55,812 nucleotides of DNA from Longimicrobium sp. (GTDB taxonomy: Bacteria > Gemmatimonadota > Gemmatimonadetes > Longimicrobiales > Longimicrobiaceae), in the NCBI GenBank assembly GCA_036387335.1, contig DASVTZ010000081.1:1-55812 (forward strand). The letters run 5' to 3'. Shown piece by piece: positions 34,417-44,004 of the stretch (position 1 is its first letter; every line of letters begins with the position of its first letter). The notes under the pieces are model-generated. The model saw only the letters and a list, made by a program, of their open reading frames with translations. It did not search any database and was not told the DNA's origin. A program made the position numbers and the translations under genes.

Positions 34417-36626
34417 CGGTCCATGATCGTCGCTTCGTGCCAGGGAACGCGGAGGCGCGCGGTGGTGCCGCCCGCGGCGCGCGGCAACAGGTCGAGCGAC
34501 TGGTCGGCGCCGTAGAGCTGCGCCAGCCGCGCCCGCGTGTTGCTTAGGCCGATTCCGGCGCCCGGCGCATCTCCCGCCGCCGCGCCCGGGCCATCGTCGC
34601 TGACCTCCACCTCCAGCCAGCGCCCCGCCCGCCGCGCCGCGATCCGCAGCCGCCCCTCGCCGGCGGGAGCGATGGCGTGCTTCACCGCGTTCTCCACCAG
34701 CGGCTGCAGCGACATGTGCGGGAGGAAGGCGCCGAGCGCGTCGTCGTCCAGGGCCCACTCCACCTGGAGCCGCTCCTGCAGCCGCAGCCGCTCGACATCG
34801 ACGAAGTGCCGCAGCGTCTCGATTTCTTCGCTCAAAGTGACCTCCTGGCGTCCGGCGCCGCTCATGGCGTGGTGTAGGAGGCCGGCCAGGCGCGCGATCA
34901 TCATCTCGGCCGTGGCGGGCGCGCCTCGCAGCAGGCCGGTAGCGGCGTGAAGGGCGTTGAAGAGGAAGTGCGGGTTGAGCTGCATCGTCAGCGCACGCAG
35001 CTCGGCCGAAGTGCGCTCCAGCTCGGCGCGCGCGAGCTCGGCCTGCAGCCGCAGCTCCACCCTCTGCCGCTCCCGGTGCCGCCTCGCGTACTCCATCGCG
35101 TCGGCGGCGACGGCGATGGCGGCGTACAGCGCGACGTAGGCGACGAGAGATGCGAGGAAAATCGGCCCCGCCACTTCGGGCACGGTACGGTTCCACCCGC
35201 GCAGCACGGCGCCCGAGACCACGTCGCTGGCCAGGAGCAGCGCCGCGGAGCCCAGCCCCGGCAGGAGGTGCGGCCGCACTCTCGAGCGCCAGCCGCCGTC
35301 CGGAAAGGTACGCGCGGCGCTCGCCCGGAACGCGCGGTACACCAGGTGGACGATGACGGCCGTGGTCATCAGCAGGCAACCGAACGCCTCCGTGGCCGTG
35401 ACGATGCCGCCCCCCGCCCGCCGGGCGCCGACCAGATCGGCGTACTCGCCCCACCAGAGGAACACGAGCCCGCCCGTCAGCAGCAGCCAGACGAGCAGTG
35501 GCGGCGTCCGTGCGCCCCCCACCTGCTCCGCGATCTGGCGCTCCGTCGGCCCCGGCGCGGGCGTCGGGACCGTCTCCTCCTCGTGCCACGGAATGCGGAG
35601 GCGCGCCGTGATGCCACCCGTGGCGTGGGGGAGAACATCCAAGGCCTGTTCCGAGCCGTAGAGCTGCGCCAGCCGCTGCCGTATGTTGCCGAAGTCCCTG
35701 CCGTCGCCAGCCCCGAGCGCCCCGCCCGCCACTGCGCCGACCGCGCCGCCGTCGCTGACCTCCACCTCGAGCCAGCTCTCCGCTCGGCGTGCCGCGATGC
35801 GCAGCCGTCTCTCTCCGGCGGGCGCGATGCCGTGCATCATCGCGCTCTCCACCAACGGCTGCAGCGTCATGCAGGGGAGGAAGGCGTCGAGCGCATCCTC
35901 ATCCACCGCCCACTCGACTTGCAGCCGGCCCCGCAGCCGTTCGATCTCCACGAAGTGCTGCAGCGTGCGGATCTCCTCTTCGAGCGCGACCTCCGGGCGT
36001 GCCGCGCCGGTCATGGCGTGGCGAAGCAGGTCCGCCAGGCGCACGATCATCTGCTCGGCCTTCGCGGGGGCGCCGCGAAGGAGGCCGGCCGCCGTGTGAA
36101 GAGCGTCGAAGAGGAACCGGGGGTCGAGCTGCATCGTGAGCGCGCGCAGCTCTGCGGAGGTGCGCTCCAGCTCGGCGCGCGCAAGCTCCGCCTGAAGCCG
36201 CAGCTCCACCATCTGCCGTTCCCGGTGCCGCCGCGCGTACTCCACCGCATGCGCCAGCAGCGCGACCGCCGCCGATGCCGCCGCCATCCACGCGAACGCC
36301 AACAAGTCGCCGCCCCCGTCGAAAGCTGACGTCCCAGCTCGGACGAACCGGTGCGAGGTGACGGCCAGCAACCCCGAGCCGAGCACCACGCACGCGAACC
36401 ACGGCAGCTCGTGCCAGGCGCGCCCAGGGACGGAGACGCCCGCGCGCCAGGAGCTCACGCCGCTTGCAACCGCCAGCACCAGCGCGAACGGGACGGCGGC
36501 CATCCAGTCGCTGCCGCCCCGGACCTGCTGAAGGACCAACCCGGCCGCGAACCCGAACGCCATCCACGCGGCCAGACGCAGCGTGCGCGAACCGGTGCTC
36601 GCCATCACCGCGGCGGGAACGAGCAT
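34413..36626 (-). CDS. Tandem LytS-like sensor kinase: pseudokinase unit plus active unit in one chain
   Basis: A 737-residue protein made of two consecutive four-TM plus histidine-kinase units. Unit 1 spans about 1-345 and unit 2 about 370-737. The linker (EYARRHRERQ...LRLQAELARAELERTSAELR) is almost identical in both. Unit 2 has the intact H-box QLNPHFLFNALH (His553), N-box LVENAVKHA (Asn646) and a DDGPG/GIGLSN lid. In unit 1 these read QLDPRFLFDALH (Arg170), LVESAMMHG (Ser261) and DGGAVG, so it cannot autophosphorylate on His. The start MLVPAAV lies 4 nt after the M1 stop. It should signal to the overlapping LytTR gene. Confidence 0.9.
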   Translation of the reverse strand: MLVPAAVMASTGSRTLRLAAWMAFGFAAGLVLQQVRGGSDWMAAVPFALVLAVASGVSSWRAGVSVPGRAWHELPWFACVVLGSGLLAVTSHRFVRAGTSAFDGGGDLLAFAWMAAASAAVALLAHAVEYARRHRERQMVELRLQAELARAELERTSAELRALTMQLDPRFLFDALHTAAGLLRGAPAKAEQMIVRLADLLRHAMTGAARPEVALEEEIRTLQHFVEIERLRGRLQVEWAVDEDALDAFLPCMTLQPLVESAMMHGIAPAGERRLRIAARRAESWLEVEVSDGGAVGAVAGGALGAGDGRDFGNIRQRLAQLYGSEQALDVLPHATGGITARLRIPWHEEETVPTPAPGPTERQIAEQVGGARTPPLLVWLLLTGGLVFLWWGEYADLVGARRAGGGIVTATEAFGCLLMTTAVIVHLVYRAFRASAARTFPDGGWRSRVRPHLLPGLGSAALLLASDVVSGAVLRGWNRTVPEVAGPIFLASLVAYVALYAAIAVAADAMEYARRHRERQRVELRLQAELARAELERTSAELRALTMQLNPHFLFNALHAATGLLRGAPATAEMMIARLAGLLHHAMSGAGRQEVTLSEEIETLRHFVDVERLRLQERLQVEWALDDDALGAFLPHMSLQPLVENAVKHAIAPAGEGRLRIAARRAGRWLEVEVSDDGPGAAAGDAPGAGIGLSNTRARLAQLYGADQSLDLLPRAAGGTTARLRVPWHEATIMDR
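34968..35105 (-). repeat. Direct intragenic repeat within the double kinase gene
   Basis: This segment, coding for the last TM exit, the linker and the H-box region of unit 2, is nearly identical in nucleotide sequence to 36117-36250 (unit 1). The offset is 1149 bp, exactly 383 codons. The identity is highest over the helix encoding RAELERTSAELRALTMQL, pointing to recent duplication or gene conversion. Confidence 0.75.
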
Positions 36627-36630
36627 TGGC

Positions 36631-39600
36631 TCACAAAGGTGCCTCGGTCGCGACCACCCTGTTGTCGCGCCGCTCAACCTCCACCCGCAGCACGTGGGGG
36701 TCGACGGTGACATCGCCGGGACGCCCGCGCACGACCACCCGCACGAGGTTGCGGCCCGAGCGCAGCCGGTGCCGGGAGACTGCAGGCGAACCACCCTCCG
36801 CCGGCGCAATCCCGAGGTCGATCAGCTCGTCGAGCGGCACCTCGGCCTCACCGTCCGCGCGGAGTGCGCGCTTGCGGGCCTGGATGATGGCGGTCACCTC
36901 GTACCGCCCGTCGCCGAGCGGACGGTAGCGGGCGGAATCGGCCGACATGTCGTACAGCACCACCCCCTCCAGCCATTCGGCGATCAGGGCGCTCCGCTCC
37001 GGGCCCGCGCCATCCTGGAGCAGCCGGACAAGGTCGCGTACCTGCGGCCGCGAGCGAGCGCCGCCGTGATCCGCCACCAGACGCCGCAGCGCGCGGTTCA
37101 TCGGATCCTCCCCCACCAGATCGCGAAGACCGTTCATGACGACCGCGCCCTTTCCATAGTAGAGGTGCGACTGGTCCACGATCCGCGAGAGCGGCGGCTC
37201 CGGGTCGCGCTCGCGGGTTCGGCCCTGCGCGTACCGCTCCAGATCGGCCTCCACGATCCTGGCGACGTGCGCGCGGCCATGGAGCCGCTCCAGCACGATC
37301 TGCTCCGAGTACTTGGCGAGCGACTCGGTGAGGGTGGCGGCGCCCGGCCCCGCGCCGGCGTTCACCTGGTGCCCCCACCACTGGTGCGACACCTCGTGCG
37401 CCACACGCCGCCCGATCAGGTCGATCTGCCGCGGGTCGCGCGCGTCGGTCAGGAAGCCGCGATTCTCGGGGAAGTAGACCATCCCCGGCAGCGCGTACGC
37501 ACCGAAGTTCCAGTAGCCGGGCACCTCCACGATGCGCAGCGTGCGATGCGGATAGGGGCCGAAGGCGCGCGTGAACAGCTCCATCGACGCCGCGGCCGTG
37601 CGCAGCATACGGTCCACGTTGGTGGCGTGCGCCGGGTGGAAGTAGACCTCGATCGCCACGCCGTTGCGCACCACGCGCCGCACCTCGTAGCGCGCCGAGA
37701 CGTAGCCGAAGCGCGCGTTGACGGGGCCAGCCGTGCGGTAGCGGAAGAAGCGCCGCCCTCCCCGACGCCATTCTCCGGTCAGCTCCCCCGGCGCCACCGC
37801 GATCTGGTCCGCGCTCGTGGAGACCGTCGTCTCGAATGACGCGCGGTCGAGCGCCGGCCCGTCCTCCTCCTCCACTGTCTGCTCGGGCCGCGGCGGCAGG
37901 CCGTACTCGCGACGGTCCGCGGGCCGGGTGAGCTCCTGGCTGCCGCGGTAGCCGAGCGTCGGGAAGGCGGCGTGGTGGGCGAGCATGGTGCCGTTGTCGG
38001 CGATGGACAGGTCGAACCCCGACGCCCGGATTCCCCGCTGCGCTTCTTCCAGGTGATAGCCCATGCGCGCCTCCGCGCCGGGCATGAGCGGGCGCCGCAA
38101 CCGGAACGCGTACATCCCGAACCGCGCATCGCGCACCACCGGGTCCGCGCCCTCCACCCACAGCCGCACCCCGTCCGTCTGCCGCCCGACCGTGACCCAT
38201 ACGGTGTCGATCGTCCGCGCAGTTTCGTTGCGCAGCCGGTAGACGCCGCGCGCCGCGAAACGCCGCTGCTCGGGGAAGATCTCCACGTCCGCTCGCACCG
38301 CCACGATGCTCGGCATCGGCGCTGACTCCACGCGCTTGTACGCGCGCTCGTAGCCCGCCCTCCAGCGCGCGGCCTCGTCCTCCGTTTCGGAGGAGTTCAG
38401 CCGGTGCGTGTTGTGGAAGAGGAACCCCGCCGTGACCAGCACGAGGACGGCACACGACAGCGCGCCGGCCACCCCTCGCCGCCCAAGCCGCGCCGGAAGC
38501 GCCCGGATTCGCGCCCGCAGCGACCCCGCGGTGCCGCGCCGCCAGAGTCCGTACGTGACCTGGGCGAGCAGCGCCGCGCACAACCCCCAGTACAGCATGA
38601 ACCACCGCGCCGCCGCGCCCGGCTGCCCATCACCCGCCATGTCCGAGTGCGGGACGGGCGGGATGGCGCCGTAGCGGAGGAGCGGGCCGAGCCCGAGCGC
38701 CTCGCCGTGCAGCGTGATCATGGCGGTGAGCGCCGCCAGCAGGATCCCCGCGGAGCGGTTGGGGCTCAGAGTCTGCGCCAGAAGCGCCGCCACGGCGAAG
38801 AGGACGAGCGGGACGCCCGCCGCCGCCAGCAGCCGCCGGTGCAGCATCGGCTCGAAGTGCGTGTAGCCGCGCGATCCCTGCATCGCCACGACCGTCACCC
38901 CCGTTGCCGCGCAGAGCACCGCGATCACCACCAACAGCGTCCCCAGCCGCGCCAGGTAGAAGACCGCGCTCCGGGCCGGCGTCGCGTCCACCAGCTCCGC
39001 GATCCCCGCCGAGCGCTCCCGCCAGACCAGCTCCGCGCTGAAGAAGACGACCACCGCCATCCCGAGATCCGACAGGAGCCGCGCGGCGATGCCGAGCAGC
39101 AGCCCCGTCGTGGGATAGGCGCGCGACCCGTACTCCGCCGCCTCTCCGCCCGAGAGGTTCGCCCACAGCACGATCACCCAGAGCGCCATCAGCGCCAGAA
39201 AGGGCCGGCTGGTCAGCACGTACGCCGTCTGCGCGCGCACCGTCGACAGGAACGCCGCCCGCCCCGTGCCCCGCGCGCTGGCCGCCACGGGCCGGTACGC
39301 GGGGATCACGGCCGGCCTCACCTCCGCGGGCGCTCGGACCGCGCGCTGCCGGGGCGCCCGCAAGCCGTCGTTGCGCCACCGCGCGAGCGCCAGCGCCCCG
39401 GCCGCGACGGCCAGCCACAGGAGCCGGTTGGCGAGTAGCGCCCCCCGGAGCGCGACGTAGCGCGAGTTCTGGTCGTGTGGCGTCCACGAGCGCGCCTGCT
39501 CGAACACCGCCGAGATCCCGAACGGGTCCAGGATCGCCGCCCGCGCCAGCGTCTCCGCCGACGCGGGCGCCGCGCCGGCGATGAGCGGCGACGCGAGCAG

Positions 39601-40164
39601 ATAGGCTACAAGGAAATACCCCGCATACAGCGCCAGGGCTCCCACGTAGCCGGCGAGCGCGCTCCGCGTCAGCACCGCCACGGTGAAGACGGTCGCGGCC
39701 AGGAGGAGCAGGTTCGGGATGCCGATCACCGCCAGCGCCCAGAACGGCGCGGCGGGGTCGGCGGGGCCCAGCCGCTCCGGTTCGATGACGGCCAGCACGG
39801 GCGCCAGTGACATCCCGAGCGCCGCCAGCCCCAATACCGACGCGCCCGCCAGCACCGCGCCCCCGAAGCGCCCGAGTAGGTAGCGCGACCGCCCGACCGG
39901 AGTGCCGCGCACGATCTCCTCCATCCCGTGCTCCGCATCGCGCAGCGCGGCCGCGGTGCAGAAGACCGTCGCCAGGAAAATGGCCGGCAGCGAGAGGAGG
40001 CCCATCACCTGGGCGGCGACGAAGGGCGAGTTGACGTTGGCGGATTCTGGCCCGTAGCCGCTAGCGACCAGCCCGACGCCCAGGAGCAGGAAGAGGAGCG
40101 CGGCGACGGCGAACGCGGGCTGGCGCGTCTGGAGGCGCCACTCGAAGCGCAGGAGCGGAAACAT
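36631..40164 (-). CDS. ABC permease fused to M1-family aminopeptidase
   Basis: A 1177-residue protein. Residues 1-620 form an ABC-2-like permease with about twelve spans in two sets of six. Residues 660-1177 are a gluzincin peptidase facing the periplasm. The zinc site is HEVSHQWWG, with the third ligand Glu in TLTESLAKY 18-20 residues later, so it looks active. A GMVYFPENR segment precedes it. A beta-rich C-terminal domain ends near VEVERRDNRVV. Fusions of this type occur beside an ABC ATPase in Gemmatimonadota and Bacteroidota; the substrate is unknown. ATG 40164 was chosen, 7 nt after the ATPase stop; upstream codons overlap the ATPase. Confidence 0.93.
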   Translation of the reverse strand: MFPLLRFEWRLQTRQPAFAVAALLFLLLGVGLVASGYGPESANVNSPFVAAQVMGLLSLPAIFLATVFCTAAALRDAEHGMEEIVRGTPVGRSRYLLGRFGGAVLAGASVLGLAALGMSLAPVLAVIEPERLGPADPAAPFWALAVIGIPNLLLLAATVFTVAVLTRSALAGYVGALALYAGYFLVAYLLASPLIAGAAPASAETLARAAILDPFGISAVFEQARSWTPHDQNSRYVALRGALLANRLLWLAVAAGALALARWRNDGLRAPRQRAVRAPAEVRPAVIPAYRPVAASARGTGRAAFLSTVRAQTAYVLTSRPFLALMALWVIVLWANLSGGEAAEYGSRAYPTTGLLLGIAARLLSDLGMAVVVFFSAELVWRERSAGIAELVDATPARSAVFYLARLGTLLVVIAVLCAATGVTVVAMQGSRGYTHFEPMLHRRLLAAAGVPLVLFAVAALLAQTLSPNRSAGILLAALTAMITLHGEALGLGPLLRYGAIPPVPHSDMAGDGQPGAAARWFMLYWGLCAALLAQVTYGLWRRGTAGSLRARIRALPARLGRRGVAGALSCAVLVLVTAGFLFHNTHRLNSSETEDEAARWRAGYERAYKRVESAPMPSIVAVRADVEIFPEQRRFAARGVYRLRNETARTIDTVWVTVGRQTDGVRLWVEGADPVVRDARFGMYAFRLRRPLMPGAEARMGYHLEEAQRGIRASGFDLSIADNGTMLAHHAAFPTLGYRGSQELTRPADRREYGLPPRPEQTVEEEDGPALDRASFETTVSTSADQIAVAPGELTGEWRRGGRRFFRYRTAGPVNARFGYVSARYEVRRVVRNGVAIEVYFHPAHATNVDRMLRTAAASMELFTRAFGPYPHRTLRIVEVPGYWNFGAYALPGMVYFPENRGFLTDARDPRQIDLIGRRVAHEVSHQWWGHQVNAGAGPGAATLTESLAKYSEQIVLERLHGRAHVARIVEADLERYAQGRTRERDPEPPLSRIVDQSHLYYGKGAVVMNGLRDLVGEDPMNRALRRLVADHGGARSRPQVRDLVRLLQDGAGPERSALIAEWLEGVVLYDMSADSARYRPLGDGRYEVTAIIQARKRALRADGEAEVPLDELIDLGIAPAEGGSPAVSRHRLRSGRNLVRVVVRGRPGDVTVDPHVLRVEVERRDNRVVATEAPL

Positions 40165-40171
40165 CGTCCCC

Positions 40172-41044
40172 CTACGCCGCACGCGCCTGGAGGACGCTGA
40201 AGTACACGTCCTCCAGCCCCGGCTGCACCGCCTCGAATCCCTGCTCGGGACGATGGTCCGCGAGCACGTGCACCCGCGTCTTCCCCTCGAACAGCTGGGT
40301 GGAGAGCACCCGCATCGACGCCCGGTACTCCTCCACCGCGGCCTGGGTGGCGACCGTGGCCCACACGCGCCCATCCAGCTCCGCCACCAGCTCGCGCGGC
40401 GCCCCTTCGCGCAGGATGCGCCCCTCCGCCAGGATCGCCATCCGCGGGCAGAGCTGGCGCACGTCTTCCACGATGTGGGTCGAGAGGATGACGATGACCT
40501 GCTCCGCCACCTCCGCCAGCAGGTTGTGGAAGCGGTTTCGCTCCTCGGGATCGAGCCCCGCGGTCGGCTCGTCGACGATGATGAGGCGCGGGTCGCCGAG
40601 CAGCGCCTGCGCGATCCCGAAGCGCTGGCGCATCCCCCCGCTGAACCCGCTCACCGCTTTCTTCCGGTGCTCCCACAGGTTGACCTGGTGCAGGAGCGCC
40701 TCCACCTGCTCCTTCCGCGACCGCCGCTCCGCGAGCCCCTTGAGCACCGCCAGGTGGTCCAGCAGCTCCAGCGCCGGCACCCTTGGATACACCCCAAACT
40801 GCTGCGGCAAATAGCCGAGCTGCCTGCGGTGCGCCTCCGGTTGCGCGAGCACATCCAGCCCGTCGAACTCGATGCTCCCCGCGTCCGGCTCCTGGAGCGT
40901 CGCCAGCGTCCGCATCAGCGAGCTCTTCCCGGCGCCGTTCGGCCCCAGCAGCCCAAAGAGCCCCCGCCCGATGTCGAGGTCGATCCCCCGCAACGCATGT
41001 ACGCCGTTCGGGTAGGTCTTCGTCAGTGCGCGGATCGTGAGCAT
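40172..41044 (-). CDS. ABC transporter ATP-binding protein
   Basis: A 290-residue nucleotide-binding subunit of the DrrA/CcmA-like clade. Walker [11 protein letters not shown]-loop in [10 protein letters not shown], signature [15 protein letters not shown], Walker [13 protein letters not shown], switch His in [10 protein letters not shown]-terminal extension of about 75 residues ends [15 protein letters not shown]. It is the first gene of the minus-strand operon and energises the fused permease downstream. Confidence 0.95.
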   Translation of the reverse strand: MLTIRALTKTYPNGVHALRGIDLDIGRGLFGLLGPNGAGKSSLMRTLATLQEPDAGSIEFDGLDVLAQPEAHRRQLGYLPQQFGVYPRVPALELLDHLAVLKGLAERRSRKEQVEALLHQVNLWEHRKKAVSGFSGGMRQRFGIAQALLGDPRLIIVDEPTAGLDPEERNRFHNLLAEVAEQVIVILSTHIVEDVRQLCPRMAILAEGRILREGAPRELVAELDGRVWATVATQAAVEEYRASMRVLSTQLFEGKTRVHVLADHRPEQGFEAVQPGLEDVYFSVLQARAA

Positions 41045-41408
41045 AATTGATCGGGTGCGTGGTCCCCAGCGCGAATCCTTGCCGGCGGACGAAGCTACCC
41101 GTCCCCGCGCCGAGGCTGGAAGGCCTTGCCTTGTGAGCGGGATTCTTCCTGGTGTAAACGGCGCCGCGTGTGGCAGTCCGGAGAGGATTCAGCGATCGGA
41201 GAGGGGCGGGGAAGTGCGCCGCCAGACCAGCCGGAACGCGCCAAAGCCGCGGGTCGGCTGCCCCGCGGCTGTCCGCCAAAGATCGGTCAAAGAGCGGAAC
41301 GCGCCAGCTCGCAAACCCTTTTCAGGCCGTGGCTTGACACTGTTCGCGAGCGCCGTGAAGGTTGCTCCACCGCACCCCGCGGCGACCTTCCTCCTGCTGC
41401 CCCAAACC
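41045..41408. other. Divergent intergenic region between ABC ATPase and comM
   Basis: No gene seen. A TTGACA box lies at 41334-41339 (plus strand), suitably placed for comM, but no good -10 follows at 16-18 nt. The comM frame is open through most of this stretch, yet the translation is not family-like before the GTG at 41409. Confidence 0.4.
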
Positions 41409-42947
41409 GTGCTCGCTCGTGCCCTGTCCGGCGCCGTCCTCGGCATCCACGCCTACCTCGTCACCGTCGAGGCGGACGTGGCGAGCGGCATCCCCTCGTT
41501 CAACACCGTCGGGCTGCCGCAGGGTGCGGTCAAGGAGGGCCGCGAGCGCGTGATCGCCGCCGTCCAGAACAGCGGCCACGTCGTCCCCCCGAGGCGTATC
41601 ACCATCAACCTTGCGCCGGCCGACATAAAAAAGGACGGCAGCGCCTTCGATCTTCCCATCGCGATGGGCATCCTGGCCAGCACCGGCCAGATGCGCTCCC
41701 GGCACCGCCTGAAGCACTTCATGCTCGTGGGCGAGCTGGGGCTGGACGGCGGATTGCGGCCGGTGCGCGGCGCCCTCCCCATCGCCATCGCCGCGCGGGA
41801 GGCGGGGCTCATGGGCCTGATCCTGCCCGACGAGAACGTGGCCGAGGCGGCGGTGGTGGAGGGCGTGGAAGTGCGCGGTGCCCGCACCCTCCTCCAGGTC
41901 GTGCGCTTCCTCGAAGGCGAGGGCCAGCTCCCTCCCGCGACCCTCGACCGCGAAGCGCTCTTTCGCACCGCCTCCACCTACGACACGGACTTCGCGGACG
42001 TCAGGGGCCAGGAGCACGTCAAGCGCGCGCTGGAAGTGGCCGCGGCGGGCGCGCACAACATCTTGATGGTTGGGCCGCCCGGCTCGGGCAAGACGATGCT
42101 GGCCCGCCGCATCCCCGGCATCCTCCCCCCGCTGACGCTGGACGAGGCGCTGGAGACCACGAAGATCCACTCCGTCGCCGGGCTGCTCGGCTCCGGGCGC
42201 TCGCTCGTGGCGACGCGACCGTTCCGCGCGCCGCACCACACCATCTCCGACGCGGGGCTGATCGGCGGCGGCTCCAACCCGCGCCCCGGCGAGGTGTCGC
42301 TGGCCCATCACGGCGTCCTCTTCATGGACGAGCTTCCCGAGTTCCGCCGCAACGTGCTGGAAGTTCTCCGCCAGCCGCTTGAGGATCGAGAGATCACGCT
42401 CGCCCGCGCCGCCATCTCGCTCACGTATCCTGCCACGTTCATGCTCGCGGCCGCGATGAATCCCTGTCCCTGTGGCCACCATGGCGACATGCAGCACCGC
42501 TGCACCTGCTCACCGCAGGCGGTGCAACGGTACATGGCGCGGGTGAGCGGGCCGCTGCTGGACCGCATCGACCTGCACGTGGAGGTCCCCGCCGTGCGCT
42601 ACAAGGACATGGTCGACGGCCGCGCGGGCGAGCCCTCCGAAGCGATCCGTGAGCGGGTGCGGCGTGCGCGCCAGATCCAGCTCGAGCGCTTCACGAAGCG
42701 GTTGGACGTGCACGCCAACGCTCACATGACCCCGCGCGACCTGCGCCAGTTCTGCCGCATCGGCGACGCGGGCGACGCGCTCCTGCGCACGGCCATCGCC
42801 AAGCTGGGCCTCTCCGCCCGCGCCTATCACCGCGTCCTCAAGATCGCCCGCACCATCGCCGACCTCGAAGGCGCGGCCGAGATCGGCACCGCGCACGTGT
42901 CGGAGGCGATCCAGTACCGGTCGCTGGATCGCGGGGCTGCGGGATAA
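41409..42947 (+). CDS. comM: ComM/YifB family Mg-chelatase-like AAA+ protein
   Basis: A 512-residue hexameric helicase-type protein; ComM promotes branch migration during natural transformation. The start at GTG 41409 gives the canonical [18 protein letters not shown]. Features: N-terminal Lon-like domain ([20 protein letters not shown]), Walker [10 protein letters not shown], Walker [12 protein letters not shown], the zinc-like CPCGHHGD...CTC motif with its two Cys clusters, and the C-terminal [17 protein letters not shown] helix. Length matches the family (about 505-515). Confidence 0.95.
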   Translation: MLARALSGAVLGIHAYLVTVEADVASGIPSFNTVGLPQGAVKEGRERVIAAVQNSGHVVPPRRITINLAPADIKKDGSAFDLPIAMGILASTGQMRSRHRLKHFMLVGELGLDGGLRPVRGALPIAIAAREAGLMGLILPDENVAEAAVVEGVEVRGARTLLQVVRFLEGEGQLPPATLDREALFRTASTYDTDFADVRGQEHVKRALEVAAAGAHNILMVGPPGSGKTMLARRIPGILPPLTLDEALETTKIHSVAGLLGSGRSLVATRPFRAPHHTISDAGLIGGGSNPRPGEVSLAHHGVLFMDELPEFRRNVLEVLRQPLEDREITLARAAISLTYPATFMLAAAMNPCPCGHHGDMQHRCTCSPQAVQRYMARVSGPLLDRIDLHVEVPAVRYKDMVDGRAGEPSEAIRERVRRARQIQLERFTKRLDVHANAHMTPRDLRQFCRIGDAGDALLRTAIAKLGLSARAYHRVLKIARTIADLEGAAEIGTAHVSEAIQYRSLDRGAAG

Positions 42948-43419
42948 CAATCTCCCACTCCCGCGGGCGGAAGTTAGCTCTCCCTCATTCGCCAACACGA
43001 GGAATGACCCCGCATCCACGGGAAACGGCAAGCCGCGAGGCGAGGAGAGTCAGGCCAGGATTGATGGTGGGTACATCACACAAGTTGCATTCCCGCTCGG
43101 TCGTGGAGCAGCCGGGGTGCGCACTCTTCCATGACATGGCGCCCGGTCGGACCTCCCCTGGAGTGGGCACGCTCCGGTGTTCGTGACCTCGTTGACTGAG
43201 GGGACGAGGAAGGCAGGGTGGAGGTCGAGCGCCGCCCCGCAGCCGCGCCAGCGCCTGCGGGCACACAAGGGAAACGGGAAGTCCCGCAGCCGGCGGCGCG
43301 AGGTCCCGGGCGGAGCTTGGAGCCGCGCGATTCCACGGGAAAGCCACAGGGAATGATGATGTTCCCTGTGGCCTCGGATTCCGCTACTGTGTCTCTGCCC
43401 CCGTCTAGCCACGCGGGTC
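42948..43419. other. Gene-poor region with a perfect hairpin
   Basis: No convincing gene. A 10-bp stem CCACAGGGAA/TTCCCTGTGG occurs at 43344-43371 with an 8-nt loop but no T-tract; it lies beyond the 3' end of the decayed minus-strand gene at 43420 and may be its old terminator. Confidence 0.5.
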
Positions 43420-43835
43420 TCAGTGCCGGGCGGTGTCCGTGGCCTCCGAGGCGGGAAGCGGCTTGAGCGGCTCGATCCATACGTCTTGACCTGTCCTCGG
43501 AGTAGTTCGCGACACCGTCGCGGCGGCACGCGCCGCGTTCACCGCCGTGACCACGTCGTACCAGTCACTCCGGGGAGCCGAGCACGCGCACAACGCGCGT
43601 TCCAGACCTTTGCCCATAGAGCTTCGCGAACACGCCCTTCAGGTCGTTCACGCCCAGGTTCCTGGCCTCATTGACGCCGTACTTCCCGTTTGGGAACACA
43701 CGGATGGTCACCACGTTCTCAGAGGGTGAAACCGCGGGAAGGCTGGACCCGAAGGCCGAGATCTCCTGCCGGCCCGAGTCGCAGGCCCCACCGTCGCGAG
43801 CAGCGCCACGCCCAGGCCGGGCATCGTCTTACATG
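43420..43835 (-). pseudogene. Decayed ExbD/TolR-like gene
   Basis: Three frames must be joined. The first reads MPGLGVALLATV, the second ENVVTIRVFPNGKYGVNEAR then LGVNDLKGVFAKLYGQRSGT and RVVRVLGSPE, and the third DWYDVVTAVNAARAAATVSR, ending IEPLKPLPAS. The order of a strand with a short Gly/Lys turn and VN, then a helix, then VVRV, then a DVVTAVNAARAA helix is that of the periplasmic domain of ExbD/TolR. Two frameshifts are needed, so it is probably inactive. The family assignment is by eye. Confidence 0.45.
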
Positions 43836-44004
43836 AGCCGTTTATCCAACCTTCCGAACGTTTTGGGCGTTCGTGGATCGAGTGCTGCCGGACGCGTATG
43901 TGCGGCCGAAACGGGCCTCGTGAAGATTCACGTCATCAGCGGTTTCCGCTCGCAGTCGAGAACCGACACGTGGTTTCCCCCTTCCAGTAAACAGGCGAGC
44001 CCTT

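Noticed and set aside
43020-43530. Minus-strand frames of 120-160 codons downstream of the ExbD-like relic
   Set aside because: Several overlapping frames of similar length, none with a family pattern; interrupted by a hairpin at 43344-43371.
43860-43990. Fragment reading IHVISGFRS, recalling M15/DUF882 peptidases
   Set aside because: Too short, no zinc motif or continuation; probably chance.
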